From NCBI RefSeq assembly GCF_001072375.1, contig NZ_JVKV01000100.1:1-36523 (forward strand): a stretch of 36,523 bases of DNA, read 5' to 3'. Source of the stretch: Streptococcus pseudopneumoniae. GTDB taxonomy: Bacteria > Bacillota > Bacilli > Lactobacillales > Streptococcaceae. Below are positions 15,602-22,761 of this stretch, in pieces. The notes below the pieces were generated by a model. The model saw only the letters and a program-made list of their open reading frames with translations, searched no databases and was not told the DNA's origin. Made by a program: the position numbers and the translations under genes. How positions within the stretch are numbered: position 1 is the stretch's first letter; each line of letters opens with the position of its first letter.

Positions 15602-15605
15602 TAAA

Positions 15606-15635
15606 AAGGAGCTTCATCATGAGATGAAGCTCCTT
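15606..15635. terminator. Terminator of the orphan gene
   Basis: AAGGAGCTTCATC (15606-15618) pairs perfectly with GATGAAGCTCCTT (15623-15635) around 4 bases, 5 bp after the stop at 15601. A-rich and T-containing flanks allow use in both directions. Confidence 0.75.
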
Positions 15636-15674
15636 CACTTGCTTTTAATTGTCCAAATCAGTATTCTTATTTCA

Positions 15675-15705
15675 GAAAAGGCAGCTAGAATTGAACTCGC
15701 TACCT
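15675..15705. repeat. 31-bp direct repeat, right copy (possible att scar)
   Basis: Same orientation and 27 of 31 bases identical with 9755-9785. Here the hairpin potential is weaker because the changed bases disrupt the stem, so its conservation is not explained by terminator function alone. Confidence 0.6.
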
Positions 15706-15730
15706 GTTTACCATAATGTTACTAAAAATT

Positions 15731-15758
15731 AAAACCAATGGCCGAAACCATTGGTTTT
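15731..15758 (-). terminator. Former rpmG terminator left outside the mobile element
   Basis: AAAACCAATGG (15731-15741) pairs with CCATTGGTTTT (15748-15758). On the minus strand it lies 25 bp after the TAA of the rpmG end remnant (15783) and is followed by TAATTTTTAG. It most likely ended rpmG before the element inserted. Confidence 0.65.
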
Positions 15759-15782
15759 AAGATGTTTATAATAAGTTAACTC

Positions 15783-15799
15783 TTATTTAACTTCTGTAA
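15783..15799 (-). repeat. Attachment site, distal copy (rpmG 3' end remnant)
   Basis: Complement TTACAGAAGTTAAATAA encodes T-E-V-K-stop, the same as the end of the intact rpmG. It matches 24018-24034 at 15 of 17 bases, with both differences synonymous. It lies inside an inverted repeat, TTAACTCTTA (15776-15785) with TAAGAGTTAA (15797-15806). It marks the left end of the integrated element. Confidence 0.82.
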
Positions 15800-15869
15800 G
15801 AGTTAAATAATTTCTATTTTAGCTGTTAGAAACGTTGGTACATCAATGTTTCTAGAATGCTACCTAATA

Positions 15870-15892
15870 AAAGGTAGAGTGAATGGTAGAGT
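15870..15892. repeat. Paired integrase arm-type repeats, left end
   Basis: AAAGGTAGAGT (15870-15880) and AATGGTAGAGT (15882-15892) are 12 bp apart, between the integrase stop and the attachment site. The same pair with the same spacing is at the other end. They are likely arm-binding sites for the integrase N-terminal domain. Confidence 0.7.
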
Positions 15893-15894
15893 AG

Positions 15895-17160
15895 TTATTG
15901 CGTTAGCTCAGCAATCTTTTCAAGATAAATCCCCACAGCTTCTAACTTTCGTTGTGGTGCTAATTCAGCGTAAGTATCCATTGTAGTTGAAATTGATTTA
16001 TGTCCCATTCTGACTTGAAGTTCTTTCCAATTTGTGCCAGCGTTGAGCAACATTGAAGCATGAGTATGTCGGAACAAATGGAAACCATAGTTTGGTAATC
16101 CAAGACCTACTAACCTTTTCTTAAGAGTTGTTCTCTCGTTTCTATCACACATATAGTTGCCATAGATTGTAGGGAAAATCAGTTTTGTTCTATGTCTGTT
16201 GTGCAATTCAAGATACAAGTTCATTTCGTGGTGGAAATCTCTGAGTTTTTCTATTATGGGGAGAGGGACAGGGACAGAGCGATTTCCTGCATCAGTTTTT
16301 GGTGTAGCTTTACAGATAACTTCCCCTTTTGTCCCATCTTTTTTATTTGCGGTTTTCCACATCAATGTTTTACTGACATTAATAGAAGAATTTTCAAAAT
16401 CTAGGTCATCAATCGTCAACGCAAGTAGTTCATTTATTCGCAAAGCGGAGGCTAATAAAGTATTACAAATTAACTTAAATCTACGATTGGCTCTATTGTT
16501 ATCTAAACTTTCAAGATAATTAAGCCATATTACAAGACTATCATCATGTAATACCATGATGCGTTGCTTATTTGATTTTGGCTTAGGTGGTATCTTAACA
16601 GAGCTAACAGGATTAGTGATTAGTCCATAGTTTGTAATTCCATAGTCAAAAATATCTTTCAACTTATGGATAACAGCACCAAAATCTTTAGCACTACCTT
16701 TATCAGCACGCTTTATACCAGATTCAATGGACTCTTTTGATTTCTTTGCCAAACCATTTAACCAAAGCTGGATATCCGCAGATTCAATTTTATCTGGTTT
16801 GTAATCTCCAAATTTAGGGATAATATAATTATCAAGATAACCTCTTACTCTGTTCAGAGTATTATGTGAGTTGACCCAGGTCTTATATGATTTAAACCAT
16901 TCTTCAGCTAAATCTTCCAGTGTATCAATGACGATAACTTTTTCTCGTGTTGAGCCATTTTTTTCAAATTCTAGTCGTGCTCGAATGATTGCTCTATCTA
17001 ACTGTTTTAGTGTCTTAGCTGTAATGGTAGTAGTGACTTGCTTACCAGTTTTGATATCTTTTCCCAGAAATGCCCCCTTCAAAGTGTATGAGATGGACTT
17101 ATCTTTTTTGATTTTTTTAATGACTTTTTTGCCATTATGGATAATTGTTTCAGTTTCCAT
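15895..17160 (-). CDS. int: Tyrosine integrase of the rpmG element
   Basis: This 421-residue site-specific recombinase has an N-terminal arm-binding domain (about 1-75), a SAM-like core-binding domain (about 85-180) and a catalytic domain (about 200-421). The catalytic residues are R241 (ALRINELLAL), H361-x2-R364 (HLFRHTHASML), H387 (MGHKS) and the nucleophile Y397 (TTMDTYAEL). All are present, so it should be active. It inserts and excises the element at the 3' end of rpmG, preserving the L33 C-terminus. AAAGG precedes the ATG. The stop is next to the arm-type repeats, the normal place for an integrase at an element end. Confidence 0.95.
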   Translation of the reverse strand: METETIIHNGKKVIKKIKKDKSISYTLKGAFLGKDIKTGKQVTTTITAKTLKQLDRAIIRARLEFEKNGSTREKVIVIDTLEDLAEEWFKSYKTWVNSHNTLNRVRGYLDNYIIPKFGDYKPDKIESADIQLWLNGLAKKSKESIESGIKRADKGSAKDFGAVIHKLKDIFDYGITNYGLITNPVSSVKIPPKPKSNKQRIMVLHDDSLVIWLNYLESLDNNRANRRFKLICNTLLASALRINELLALTIDDLDFENSSINVSKTLMWKTANKKDGTKGEVICKATPKTDAGNRSVPVPLPIIEKLRDFHHEMNLYLELHNRHRTKLIFPTIYGNYMCDRNERTTLKKRLVGLGLPNYGFHLFRHTHASMLLNAGTNWKELQVRMGHKSISTTMDTYAELAPQRKLEAVGIYLEKIAELTQ

Positions 17161-17249
17161 GTTTGCCTTTCTTCAGGGATATTGAAGTAGGCTAAAATAG
17201 TTACCACTCTTTCTTTTAGATAAAACTATTTTAGCACAAATTTTCAATA

Positions 17250-17498
17250 TTAGGATTGTAAGAAGTTAATAACATCATCTAGTAAATAGAAGACAGTTCG
17301 TGTTCCCTCAATTGGAGGTTCTAATCTTTTTAATCCTTTTCGTTCCCATGTTTTTAGTGTGTTTGGAGAGATATTTAGCTGTTTTAGCAATTCTCGCTGT
17401 TGTACTATCTTTGGTGGTATGTTCTGTTCTTTGATTTGAATGAGTTTGATAAGTGTTTGCAATAATTGTTCAATTTGTTCTAATTTTTCGTTATTCAT
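17250..17498 (-). CDS. Excisionase-like / MerR-type helix-turn-helix protein
   Basis: This 82-residue protein has an N-terminal coiled segment (EQIEQLLQTLIKLIQIKEQN) and a winged helix-turn-helix of the Xis/HTH_17 type (QQRELLKQLNISPNTLKTWERKGLKRLEPP), then a wing (TRTVFYLLDDVINFL). Such proteins bend DNA to favour excision. It overlaps the Rep gene by 8 bases and is followed by the integrase, which suits an excision role. A purely regulatory role cannot be excluded. Confidence 0.82.
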   Translation of the reverse strand: MNNEKLEQIEQLLQTLIKLIQIKEQNIPPKIVQQRELLKQLNISPNTLKTWERKGLKRLEPPIEGTRTVFYLLDDVINFLQS

Positions 17499-18096
17499 TA
17501 TTCTCTTTCTCCTCTGTGTTTGAATTATGGAGTCGATTAGGATTGTATCTTCGTGAATCTAGGTATTTAGCGAAGAAATATGTACGTTCAATGATAAGCC
17601 CTAATAAATTGGTATTGTTTGCTCGGGCATACCAGACCAATTCTTCAAATTCGGTAAAGTCGTTCTCTTCGATAATATCAACTACTTCATGTATAAAATC
17701 CGAGGAGTTCATCTCCATCAAGAATTTTTCTAAATTAAATCCGCAACCGACTTCAATATCCTCAATGTTGTAGGGGGTCTTATCTGGATTTTCCGCATGG
17801 GTAAAGTAGTCAAATAAACCAGTGGGAGACATAACTACCTCCACATGTGCTGGACCGTTTAGTTTGTCACTGATGATATTTGATACTTGTGAATAGCTTT
17901 TCAGTGAATCAAAGAAGAAAGCACCGTGTTTGTGCGATTTCTTGAACTCTCCCGTCTGTCTATTAACGTCCTTATCGTGCCAAGGACTAAGAATAAACGG
18001 AATATGGAGTTCCTCTAATATATTCAAGTAGTTCTCTGGGGCGCTTTCCTCGTAGAAGAGAAAAGTCCATTTGGTTGAGCGCTGTTCTTTTGCCAT
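17491..18096 (-). CDS. Rolling-circle Rep / relaxase (Rep_2, pMV158 RepB-like)
   Basis: This 201-residue protein opens MAKEQRSTKWTFLFYEESAP, closely like RepB of pMV158. It has the metal-binding H40-D41 (SPWHDKD), the HUH motif H55-K-H57 and a candidate nicking Tyr97 (LFDYFTHAENPDKTPY). It should nick the origin hairpin 105-138 bp upstream, start rolling-circle replication of the excised circle and possibly act as the transfer relaxase. Rep_2 proteins serve as relaxases in several streptococcal mobilizable elements. There is no separate MOB relaxase in the element, which supports the dual role. GAGG precedes the ATG at 18096. Confidence 0.9.
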   Translation of the reverse strand: MAKEQRSTKWTFLFYEESAPENYLNILEELHIPFILSPWHDKDVNRQTGEFKKSHKHGAFFFDSLKSYSQVSNIISDKLNGPAHVEVVMSPTGLFDYFTHAENPDKTPYNIEDIEVGCGFNLEKFLMEMNSSDFIHEVVDIIEENDFTEFEELVWYARANNTNLLGLIIERTYFFAKYLDSRRYNPNRLHNSNTEEKENNE

Positions 18097-18125
18097 AGGC
18101 AGTTACCTCATTTCTTTTGGGTTCT

Positions 18126-18187
18126 ATTACTAAGGAGAAATGACAGGTCGTATGCAAAGTTTTTTTGAAAAAATTGAATTTTTTGTG
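18126..18187 (-). repeat. Repeated upstream element, copy at rep
   Basis: ATTACTAAGGAGAA (18126-18139), GACAG and GCAAAGT recur with the same spacing at 20426-20489, upstream of the second operon. On the minus strand this reads ACTTTGC, about 20 bases, then TTAGTAAT. It looks like a shared promoter or protein site and may be recognised by the sigma-like protein of the element. Confidence 0.55.
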
Positions 18188-18200
18188 ATTATTGATTATT

Positions 18201-18234
18201 GACCTATTGGGGGTCGTAGTCACCCCAATAGGTC
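18201..18234 (-). other. Double-strand origin hairpin with pMV158-type nick site
   Basis: GACCTATTGGGG (18201-18212) pairs perfectly with CCCCAATAGGTC (18223-18234). The minus-strand loop reads TGACTACGAC, containing the CTACG/AC core of the pMV158-family nick site (TACTACG/AC). The predicted nick is between 18215 and 18214. It lies upstream of the Rep gene, as in that plasmid family, and probably serves as both replication origin and transfer origin. Confidence 0.82.
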
Positions 18235-18255
18235 ATGATAGAAAAGAATATAAAA

Positions 18256-18297
18256 AGGGGCTGTCTGGCTTTTGCTTAACGCAAGCCACAGCCCCAA
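18256..18297 (-). terminator. Terminator after the membrane protein gene
   Basis: On the minus strand GGGGCTGT-GGCTTGCG pairs with GCCAGACAGCCCC, followed by TTTTTAT. It ends the FtsK-like/membrane-protein operon just before the origin hairpin. Confidence 0.75.
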
Positions 18298-18301
18298 GGG
18301 A

Positions 18302-18907
18302 TTAACGTTTTTGTCCAGTGAACCACAATTGGTTACGAACTCGAATAGGAGAGGAGAAATAATAGTCTGCGTGTTGGCTGACGATTTCTTCTTTTAATTG
18401 TGCTTCCATCTCTTTTAGGATTTTTTGCCCTTGTTGGTCTCTAGGGACTTTTAGAAAAATAGTGATGGTATCTTTTCGTATATCTACGATACACTTACGA
18501 ACAGCTCGGTTAAACCCGTTATGGATTGGGTTGATAGTAGTAACCGTCTGATGTTCAAGATTGCTTATCTTCTGTACTCGTTCACGCTGAAACAGGAAGT
18601 GTCGCAACAGAAAAGTGTGATAGACAGATTGGATATAGTTCCAAAGACTATCTGTTTTCAACCGTTGTATTATTTCTAATCCAACCAAAAATAAGGCAAG
18701 TAGAAGAGAAATAAGTGCAAATCCATGACAAACGGAACTAATGATATCCGTAATACTTTTGACCGTATCTAAATTGACAAACGTGATATTTGTTAATTGA
18801 ACGGAAAGATAATTGAATAACCAGCCAAATGCAGAACAGATAGGTGCAAATAGAAATAAATATAGTATGAGATTAAAACTTCTCATAAAGTAGGTTTTAT
18901 TGGTCAT
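18302..18907 (-). CDS. Membrane protein of the mobilizable element, unknown function
   Basis: This 201-residue protein has an N-terminal hydrophobic hairpin (about 9-40 and 56-84; NLILYLFLFAPICSAFGWLF and HGFALISLLLALFLVGLEII) and a cytoplasmic C-terminal half with TITIFLKVPRDQQGQKILKEME. It overlaps the FtsK-like gene by 4 bases. A likely role is anchoring the soluble FtsK-like ATPase to the membrane during transfer, since that protein lacks helices. This is inferred from position and topology only. Confidence 0.78.
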   Translation of the reverse strand: MTNKTYFMRSFNLILYLFLFAPICSAFGWLFNYLSVQLTNITFVNLDTVKSITDIISSVCHGFALISLLLALFLVGLEIIQRLKTDSLWNYIQSVYHTFLLRHFLFQRERVQKISNLEHQTVTTINPIHNGFNRAVRKCIVDIRKDTITIFLKVPRDQQGQKILKEMEAQLKEEIVSQHADYYFSSPIRVRNQLWFTGQKR

Positions 18908-20004
18908 AGAATACCTCGTTTAGTGTAGTAGGTTGGACAGAGTAAGGGCAGAACTTGGTAGGGATGTTCATTATCGATAACTTGAATGATACCTGTCCCA
19001 TGTCCTATTGGAATAACAATACCCTCTGGGTCTAGGTCTGGAAATAAAAATTGAGTAGTTTTCTGATTGATATTTCCAATTTGCAACAATACGTTTAGCT
19101 GTTCCCTCACTGAAATTGGAATAGTATTGTGGTCAAAACGCTGGCTTACCAAAAACAGATGGATTTTGGTAGCACGTCCTAATAAGGAAATCTGTGAGAG
19201 TAGGGAGAAAAAGGCTTCTTTGATATTCTTATTGACTCCCTCTGATAGAGCGAGGACTTCATCAATAACAATAGTTAGATGGGTAAATTGATGATTGGGA
19301 TTATCATACAAGATAGCTTGTCGTTTCTGAATGAGAGTTGCACACTGACTTAATTGTTCATTGACCTGTGAGACAAAATCTGATTTTGAACGGTTTTCAA
19401 CAGGGTGTATAACAGCAACGTGATTTTCTCTTGCCCATCGACTTGGGGTATCAAATTTAGGGTCAATGATAATCAAGTCAGACATATGCTTTAGTACACT
19501 CAAGAAATAAGTGAGAGCGTACGATTTCCCAGAACCTGAATTTCCAGCAATAGCCCAGTGATTAACCTTATCTAAATTGAGTTCAAAGTACTTCATGATA
19601 GGGATTTTCCCCTGTGGCAAGCTAGCTGAAAACTTATCCAAATCTGGAATGACTAAACGTTCTGAAATTCCCTTTTTCCAAGGGAAAAATAATCCACGCT
19701 GAGTGTGTAAGTCATCTGTTTCTAGAGGGACAAAATAGGTAGCGTTTTGTTTTAGAAGCGTATATTGTGGATAAAGTGAAGCATTGGCAATCAGAAAGAT
19801 TTTCTTGTACAAGTCATCATCAAGGATATAAGCACATGGTAGACGAGGGACAAAGATAAAGCCGTCTGCTTGAATAACAATATTAAAAGAATTGGTGTAG
19901 CTGGTTTCTCCCTGCATTAAAGCCCCCAGAGCCATGTTTAGGCTCTGGAGCAGGTAAGATTGCAGGTAAGATTGGTTCAGCACATCACGAGATTGTGAAG
20001 TCAT
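18904..20004 (-). CDS. FtsK/TcpA-like coupling ATPase
   Basis: This 366-residue ATPase has Walker A G154-NSGSGKS and Walker B ending D248-E249 (LTIVIDEVLAL), followed by an FtsK-type segment LLGRATKIHLFLVSQRFDHNTI. No membrane helix is visible, unlike cellular FtsK. In mobilizable elements such proteins deliver the relaxase-DNA complex to a helper secretion channel. It is the middle gene of a three-gene set with end-to-end overlaps. It is shorter than the 450-plus residues of the Tn916 Orf21 type but has the complete motor core. Confidence 0.88.
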   Translation of the reverse strand: MTSQSRDVLNQSYLQSYLLQSLNMALGALMQGETSYTNSFNIVIQADGFIFVPRLPCAYILDDDLYKKIFLIANASLYPQYTLLKQNATYFVPLETDDLHTQRGLFFPWKKGISERLVIPDLDKFSASLPQGKIPIMKYFELNLDKVNHWAIAGNSGSGKSYALTYFLSVLKHMSDLIIIDPKFDTPSRWARENHVAVIHPVENRSKSDFVSQVNEQLSQCATLIQKRQAILYDNPNHQFTHLTIVIDEVLALSEGVNKNIKEAFFSLLSQISLLGRATKIHLFLVSQRFDHNTIPISVREQLNVLLQIGNINQKTTQFLFPDLDPEGIVIPIGHGTGIIQVIDNEHPYQVLPLLCPTYYTKRGIL

Positions 20005-20324
20005 TACCGAACCTCCTTGATACCATTTGCTTTGAAGTAGATGTTATATTTTACTTCGCAGGCTTGTAGTGTGTCAAATTGAATCATGGATTGAAAAGCT
20101 GGAAGCTCAATCGTTTCTTCAAATTTTACTTGGAAAGGGTCTTGCCCTTCCTGTACAAACCATGCTTTATAAGCTACGATTTCTCCGGTTGGTTTTCCTT
20201 CTTCAAACCGTTGTTGTGGTTCAAGTTCGGTACTAAGTGAGTAAATCGGTTGTTTTTGACTGATAATTTTATCAGCCAATGTAGTTGTATAACCACCTTT
20301 TGTGGTTTTCATTTTAAACGCCAT
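20004..20324 (-). CDS. Small protein of the mobilization operon, unknown function
   Basis: This 106-residue soluble protein is rich in beta-strand-like segments (EIVAYKAWFVQEGQDPFQVKF, EVKYNIYFKANGI). By place, ahead of the FtsK-like gene, it matches the small Orf22/Orf23 (DUF961-like) proteins of Tn916-type elements. The sequence similarity is not convincing to me, so no family is assigned. Its stop overlaps the next start by one base. AAGGAGGA precedes the ATG. Confidence 0.75.
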   Translation of the reverse strand: MAFKMKTTKGGYTTTLADKIISQKQPIYSLSTELEPQQRFEEGKPTGEIVAYKAWFVQEGQDPFQVKFEETIELPAFQSMIQFDTLQACEVKYNIYFKANGIKEVR

Positions 20325-20425
20325 AGGGCAAATCCTCCTTATGAATAAGAGATAGTGTGAATGCGACAGGCTCGGTTTGGGTCATGAGCTGGACTTTGTT
20401 TTTTAGGTTATCTGACCACCTCCTC

Positions 20426-20489
20426 ATTACTAAGGAGAATGAGACAGCTAAACGCAAAGTTATTTGTTGAATTTTTAATTTTTTTTTAC
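20426..20489 (-). repeat. Repeated upstream element, copy at the mobilization operon
   Basis: Second copy of the element at 18126-18187, starting with the same ATTACTAAGGAGAA and keeping GCAAAGT at the same offset. It is about 100 bp upstream of the ATG at 20324. See the first copy for the proposed role. Confidence 0.55.
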
Positions 20490-20492
20490 AAA

Positions 20493-20519
20493 AAATCCAG
20501 TGACAGAGACACTGGATTT
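20493..20519 (-). terminator. Terminator of the sigma-like gene
   Basis: AAATCCAGTG (20493-20502) pairs with CACTGGATTT (20510-20519). On the minus strand it is followed by a T-rich run, and it stands 7 bp after the stop. Confidence 0.78.
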
Positions 20520-20525
20520 GAGGGA

Positions 20526-20975
20526 TTAGCGGTAAGCTTTTAATAAAGGAGCTAATTTTTTTAGCGCTTTACAATAATGGGATTTAACAGTTACATCACT
20601 CATTTTCTTATAATGTTCAGTGATATAGCGAGCCGTTTCTTTATAGCTTGAACCTTGTTCCGCTATCATTTCAACAATCTTACTGTCAATTTCTGATAGG
20701 GATGCTTTAGCTTCACGAATAGCTTGTCTTAACTCCTCTAGGATTAAAGCTTCTTCGGGATTCAAATCAGAACTTGCAATGACATCATAACGTACAGACT
20801 TTTTGGCATTTTTGCTAGCTATTGTTTCGTCTTTGATTCGTCTATTGTGGTATCGGTCACGACGTTCTGCGTTACTTTGTTCTTGTTGAAGCAAACGAGT
20901 TACTTCATCCCAATTTTTAGCTTTAATAGCTTCTTTGATTTTACGCTCACGACGTTCTTGTACTTTATTACTCAT
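20526..20975 (-). CDS. Sigma-70 region-4-like regulator of the element
   Basis: This 149-residue protein has a basic, helical N-terminal half (RRERKIKEAIKAKNWDEVTRLLQQEQSNAERRDR) and a C-terminal sigma region-4-like helix-turn-helix (SEIDSKIVEMIAEQGSSYKETARYI, then VTVKSHYCKALKKL). Tn916 has a similar regulator (Orf7), and this is probably the equivalent activator of transfer genes. The start at 20975 has GGAG upstream; an upstream extension of 37 residues covers a hairpin and is excluded. It lacks region 2, so it cannot replace a full sigma factor by itself. Confidence 0.8.
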   Translation of the reverse strand: MSNKVQERRERKIKEAIKAKNWDEVTRLLQQEQSNAERRDRYHNRRIKDETIASKNAKKSVRYDVIASSDLNPEEALILEELRQAIREAKASLSEIDSKIVEMIAEQGSSYKETARYITEHYKKMSDVTVKSHYCKALKKLAPLLKAYR

Positions 20976-20989
20976 AATGATGAGCTCCT

Positions 20990-21189
20990 TTCTGTCCTTT
21001 GGACAGAAGGAAACAAAATGAGCAAATATTGAACGCTGAGTATACCAAAAGGCACAACAAAGAAACAGCGAAACAATTCTATGCAAGACATGACCTTTAT
21101 CGTCATGTCATCATATTTGTTTCAATCTGTCCTTTGATGGCCATCAATTTGGACTATTAAAATTTATATCAAGAGTTTTTCTTGATATA
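20990..21189. promoter_or_regulatory. Cluster of dyads upstream of the sigma-like gene
   Basis: Four inverted repeats fall within 200 bp: TTCTGTCC/GGACAGAA (20990-21008), GACATGAC/GTCATGTC (21087-21109), the palindrome TGATGGCCATCA (21135-21146) and TATATCAAGA/TCTTGATATA (21165-21189). They lie between the sigma-like gene and the end of the XRE regulator gene and are likely operator or leader structures. Confidence 0.6.
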
Positions 21190-21270
21190 TTCAGTATAAG
21201 GCATAATGTTCTTTTATTTTTTACTTCTTTTTTTACTTCAATAGACTAATTTGTAAAACGAGGCGCAAAA

Positions 21271-21297
21271 AAAGACTAGGCGATTCACCTAGTCTTT
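21271..21297 (-). terminator. Terminator of the XRE regulator gene
   Basis: AAAGACTAGG (21271-21280) pairs with CCTAGTCTTT (21288-21297), and the minus strand continues with TTTTTGC. The 5' arm overlaps the end of the coding region. Confidence 0.75.
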
Positions 21298-22711
21298 AAA
21301 GAGCAAATTTTCGTATCTCCTCTTCACTTAATAATTTAATAAAGGCCTGTTGTACGTTATCTAAAGCGTGAGCCATTGACAGCAACTCCTTATTTAATTG
21401 TTCTTGGAAATAGTATGTTACTTGGGTGTTATTAGTCAATAACCCCACAATATGGCGATTGACGCTTGTATTGTCTAAATTAATATCATATAGGTCAACT
21501 AAATCAATAAGGTCGATTTCGCTTAGTCCTTGAGCTGCAGCTTCTTCAATTCTTTTCTTATCCTCTAGTGAAAATCTTGTTGGCTCTAATTGAATAGTGT
21601 GCCTTTCTTGAATTGGTCTTGTTGCATAAGGGTTGGAAACCCAACTGATAATTTCATCAAAAGTTCTTTCCTCAGTCCTTTCTATATCATTGGATTGATA
21701 AATATTAATGCCTAGATTTGCCAACTCTTCTTTAGAATATTTTTGATATAACTCTGCGATATCCTTACCTTGACTGAGTAATTTCATATAGCCCTCATAT
21801 ATCTGTGTGAATTTCACTCCATCTATTTGTTGACCACCAGTCATACTAAACGAATAGGTTGTTCTTCCTTTTTGAGAAATAACTAATGGGACGGATGTAA
21901 GGTAAGATTTTGGAATATTCTCTTTATACATTCTTTCTAATATATCATTTACCATAAATCCGATATTAAACAAGGGATTTTCTTTGAGTTTTTTTATTAG
22001 ATTAGGGATAATTTCTGTCGAAACATTATCATACCACCATTTATTGATGAGAGGATCAATGTTTTCTTGCCTAAATGTTGAGGGTATGTCATTTCCGCCT
22101 AATTCAAATAGGATACCACAGACATTAACTTCAAATGATTTAATTAAATTATCCCCTAACATCAACCAAAGAATATCAAACATTTCTTCAAAATCAATGA
22201 CAGTCAATTCATTGATGGTACGGGTTCTAAAACTTCTAGCGGGGTTATAACTTGTTCCACCAACCCATACGTCAATGTCATCTTTCTTGTGAAAAGTATC
22301 CATTTCAGTTTCAGTAGAAATCATAAATCTTTTTCTTTGAATATTGAAATTTGCAAATGTCTTGGCAATACTTAGACAACTTGATTGGATTGAAATTAAA
22401 TCATCACTCATGAAAGAATATAGTTTTTCATCTACAGCCTCTAAATCTCTATATAAAATAGAACTGAAAAAATAATGAAACAGATTCTCAATAAACTCAT
22501 CTAACTCTCCAAAAACGATATACGTATAGCTCGAAGCGGTTAGAGCATTTAAATAAACTAACATCGAACTCGTAATTGGTCGCTTACCACTTTCAACTTG
22601 ACTAACTTGACCTGCATTGCCTAGTTCGCTTTGTGTAATATTGTATTTTTTTCTTAAATTTTTGATACGAGTAGGTATTTCTTGTGAATAATTTTCTTCA
22701 AAAAATTTCAT
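21296..22711 (-). CDS. Large XRE-type regulator with unknown C-terminal domain
   Basis: This 471-residue protein has an N-terminal XRE helix-turn-helix (about 11-60: IPTRIKNLRKKYNITQSELGNAGQVSQVESGKRPITSSM). About 410 residues follow that match no domain I can name; they contain DVWVGGTSYNPARSFRTRTINELTVIDF and a helical tail. XRE proteins this large are unusual; those of mobile elements usually add a small dimer or peptidase domain. The start is 22711, with AGGGGG upstream; an ATG 7 codons earlier has no site. It lies next to cadC and may control maintenance or transfer of the element. Confidence 0.82.
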   Translation of the reverse strand: MKFFEENYSQEIPTRIKNLRKKYNITQSELGNAGQVSQVESGKRPITSSMLVYLNALTASSYTYIVFGELDEFIENLFHYFFSSILYRDLEAVDEKLYSFMSDDLISIQSSCLSIAKTFANFNIQRKRFMISTETEMDTFHKKDDIDVWVGGTSYNPARSFRTRTINELTVIDFEEMFDILWLMLGDNLIKSFEVNVCGILFELGGNDIPSTFRQENIDPLINKWWYDNVSTEIIPNLIKKLKENPLFNIGFMVNDILERMYKENIPKSYLTSVPLVISQKGRTTYSFSMTGGQQIDGVKFTQIYEGYMKLLSQGKDIAELYQKYSKEELANLGINIYQSNDIERTEERTFDEIISWVSNPYATRPIQERHTIQLEPTRFSLEDKKRIEEAAAQGLSEIDLIDLVDLYDINLDNTSVNRHIVGLLTNNTQVTYYFQEQLNKELLSMAHALDNVQQAFIKLLSEEEIRKFAL

Positions 22712-22761
22712 ATATAATCCCCCTATAATCATGGAAAAGTAGAAAGTAGTAGAAATAGTTG

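Noticed and set aside
17987..18223. 78-codon frame overlapping the Rep start
   Set aside because: It overlaps the well supported Rep N-terminus in another frame and runs through the origin hairpin.
20004..20324. DUF961 (Orf22/Orf23-like) assignment for the small mobilization-operon protein
   Set aside because: Position suggests it, but I could not see the family sequence features, so it is left unnamed.
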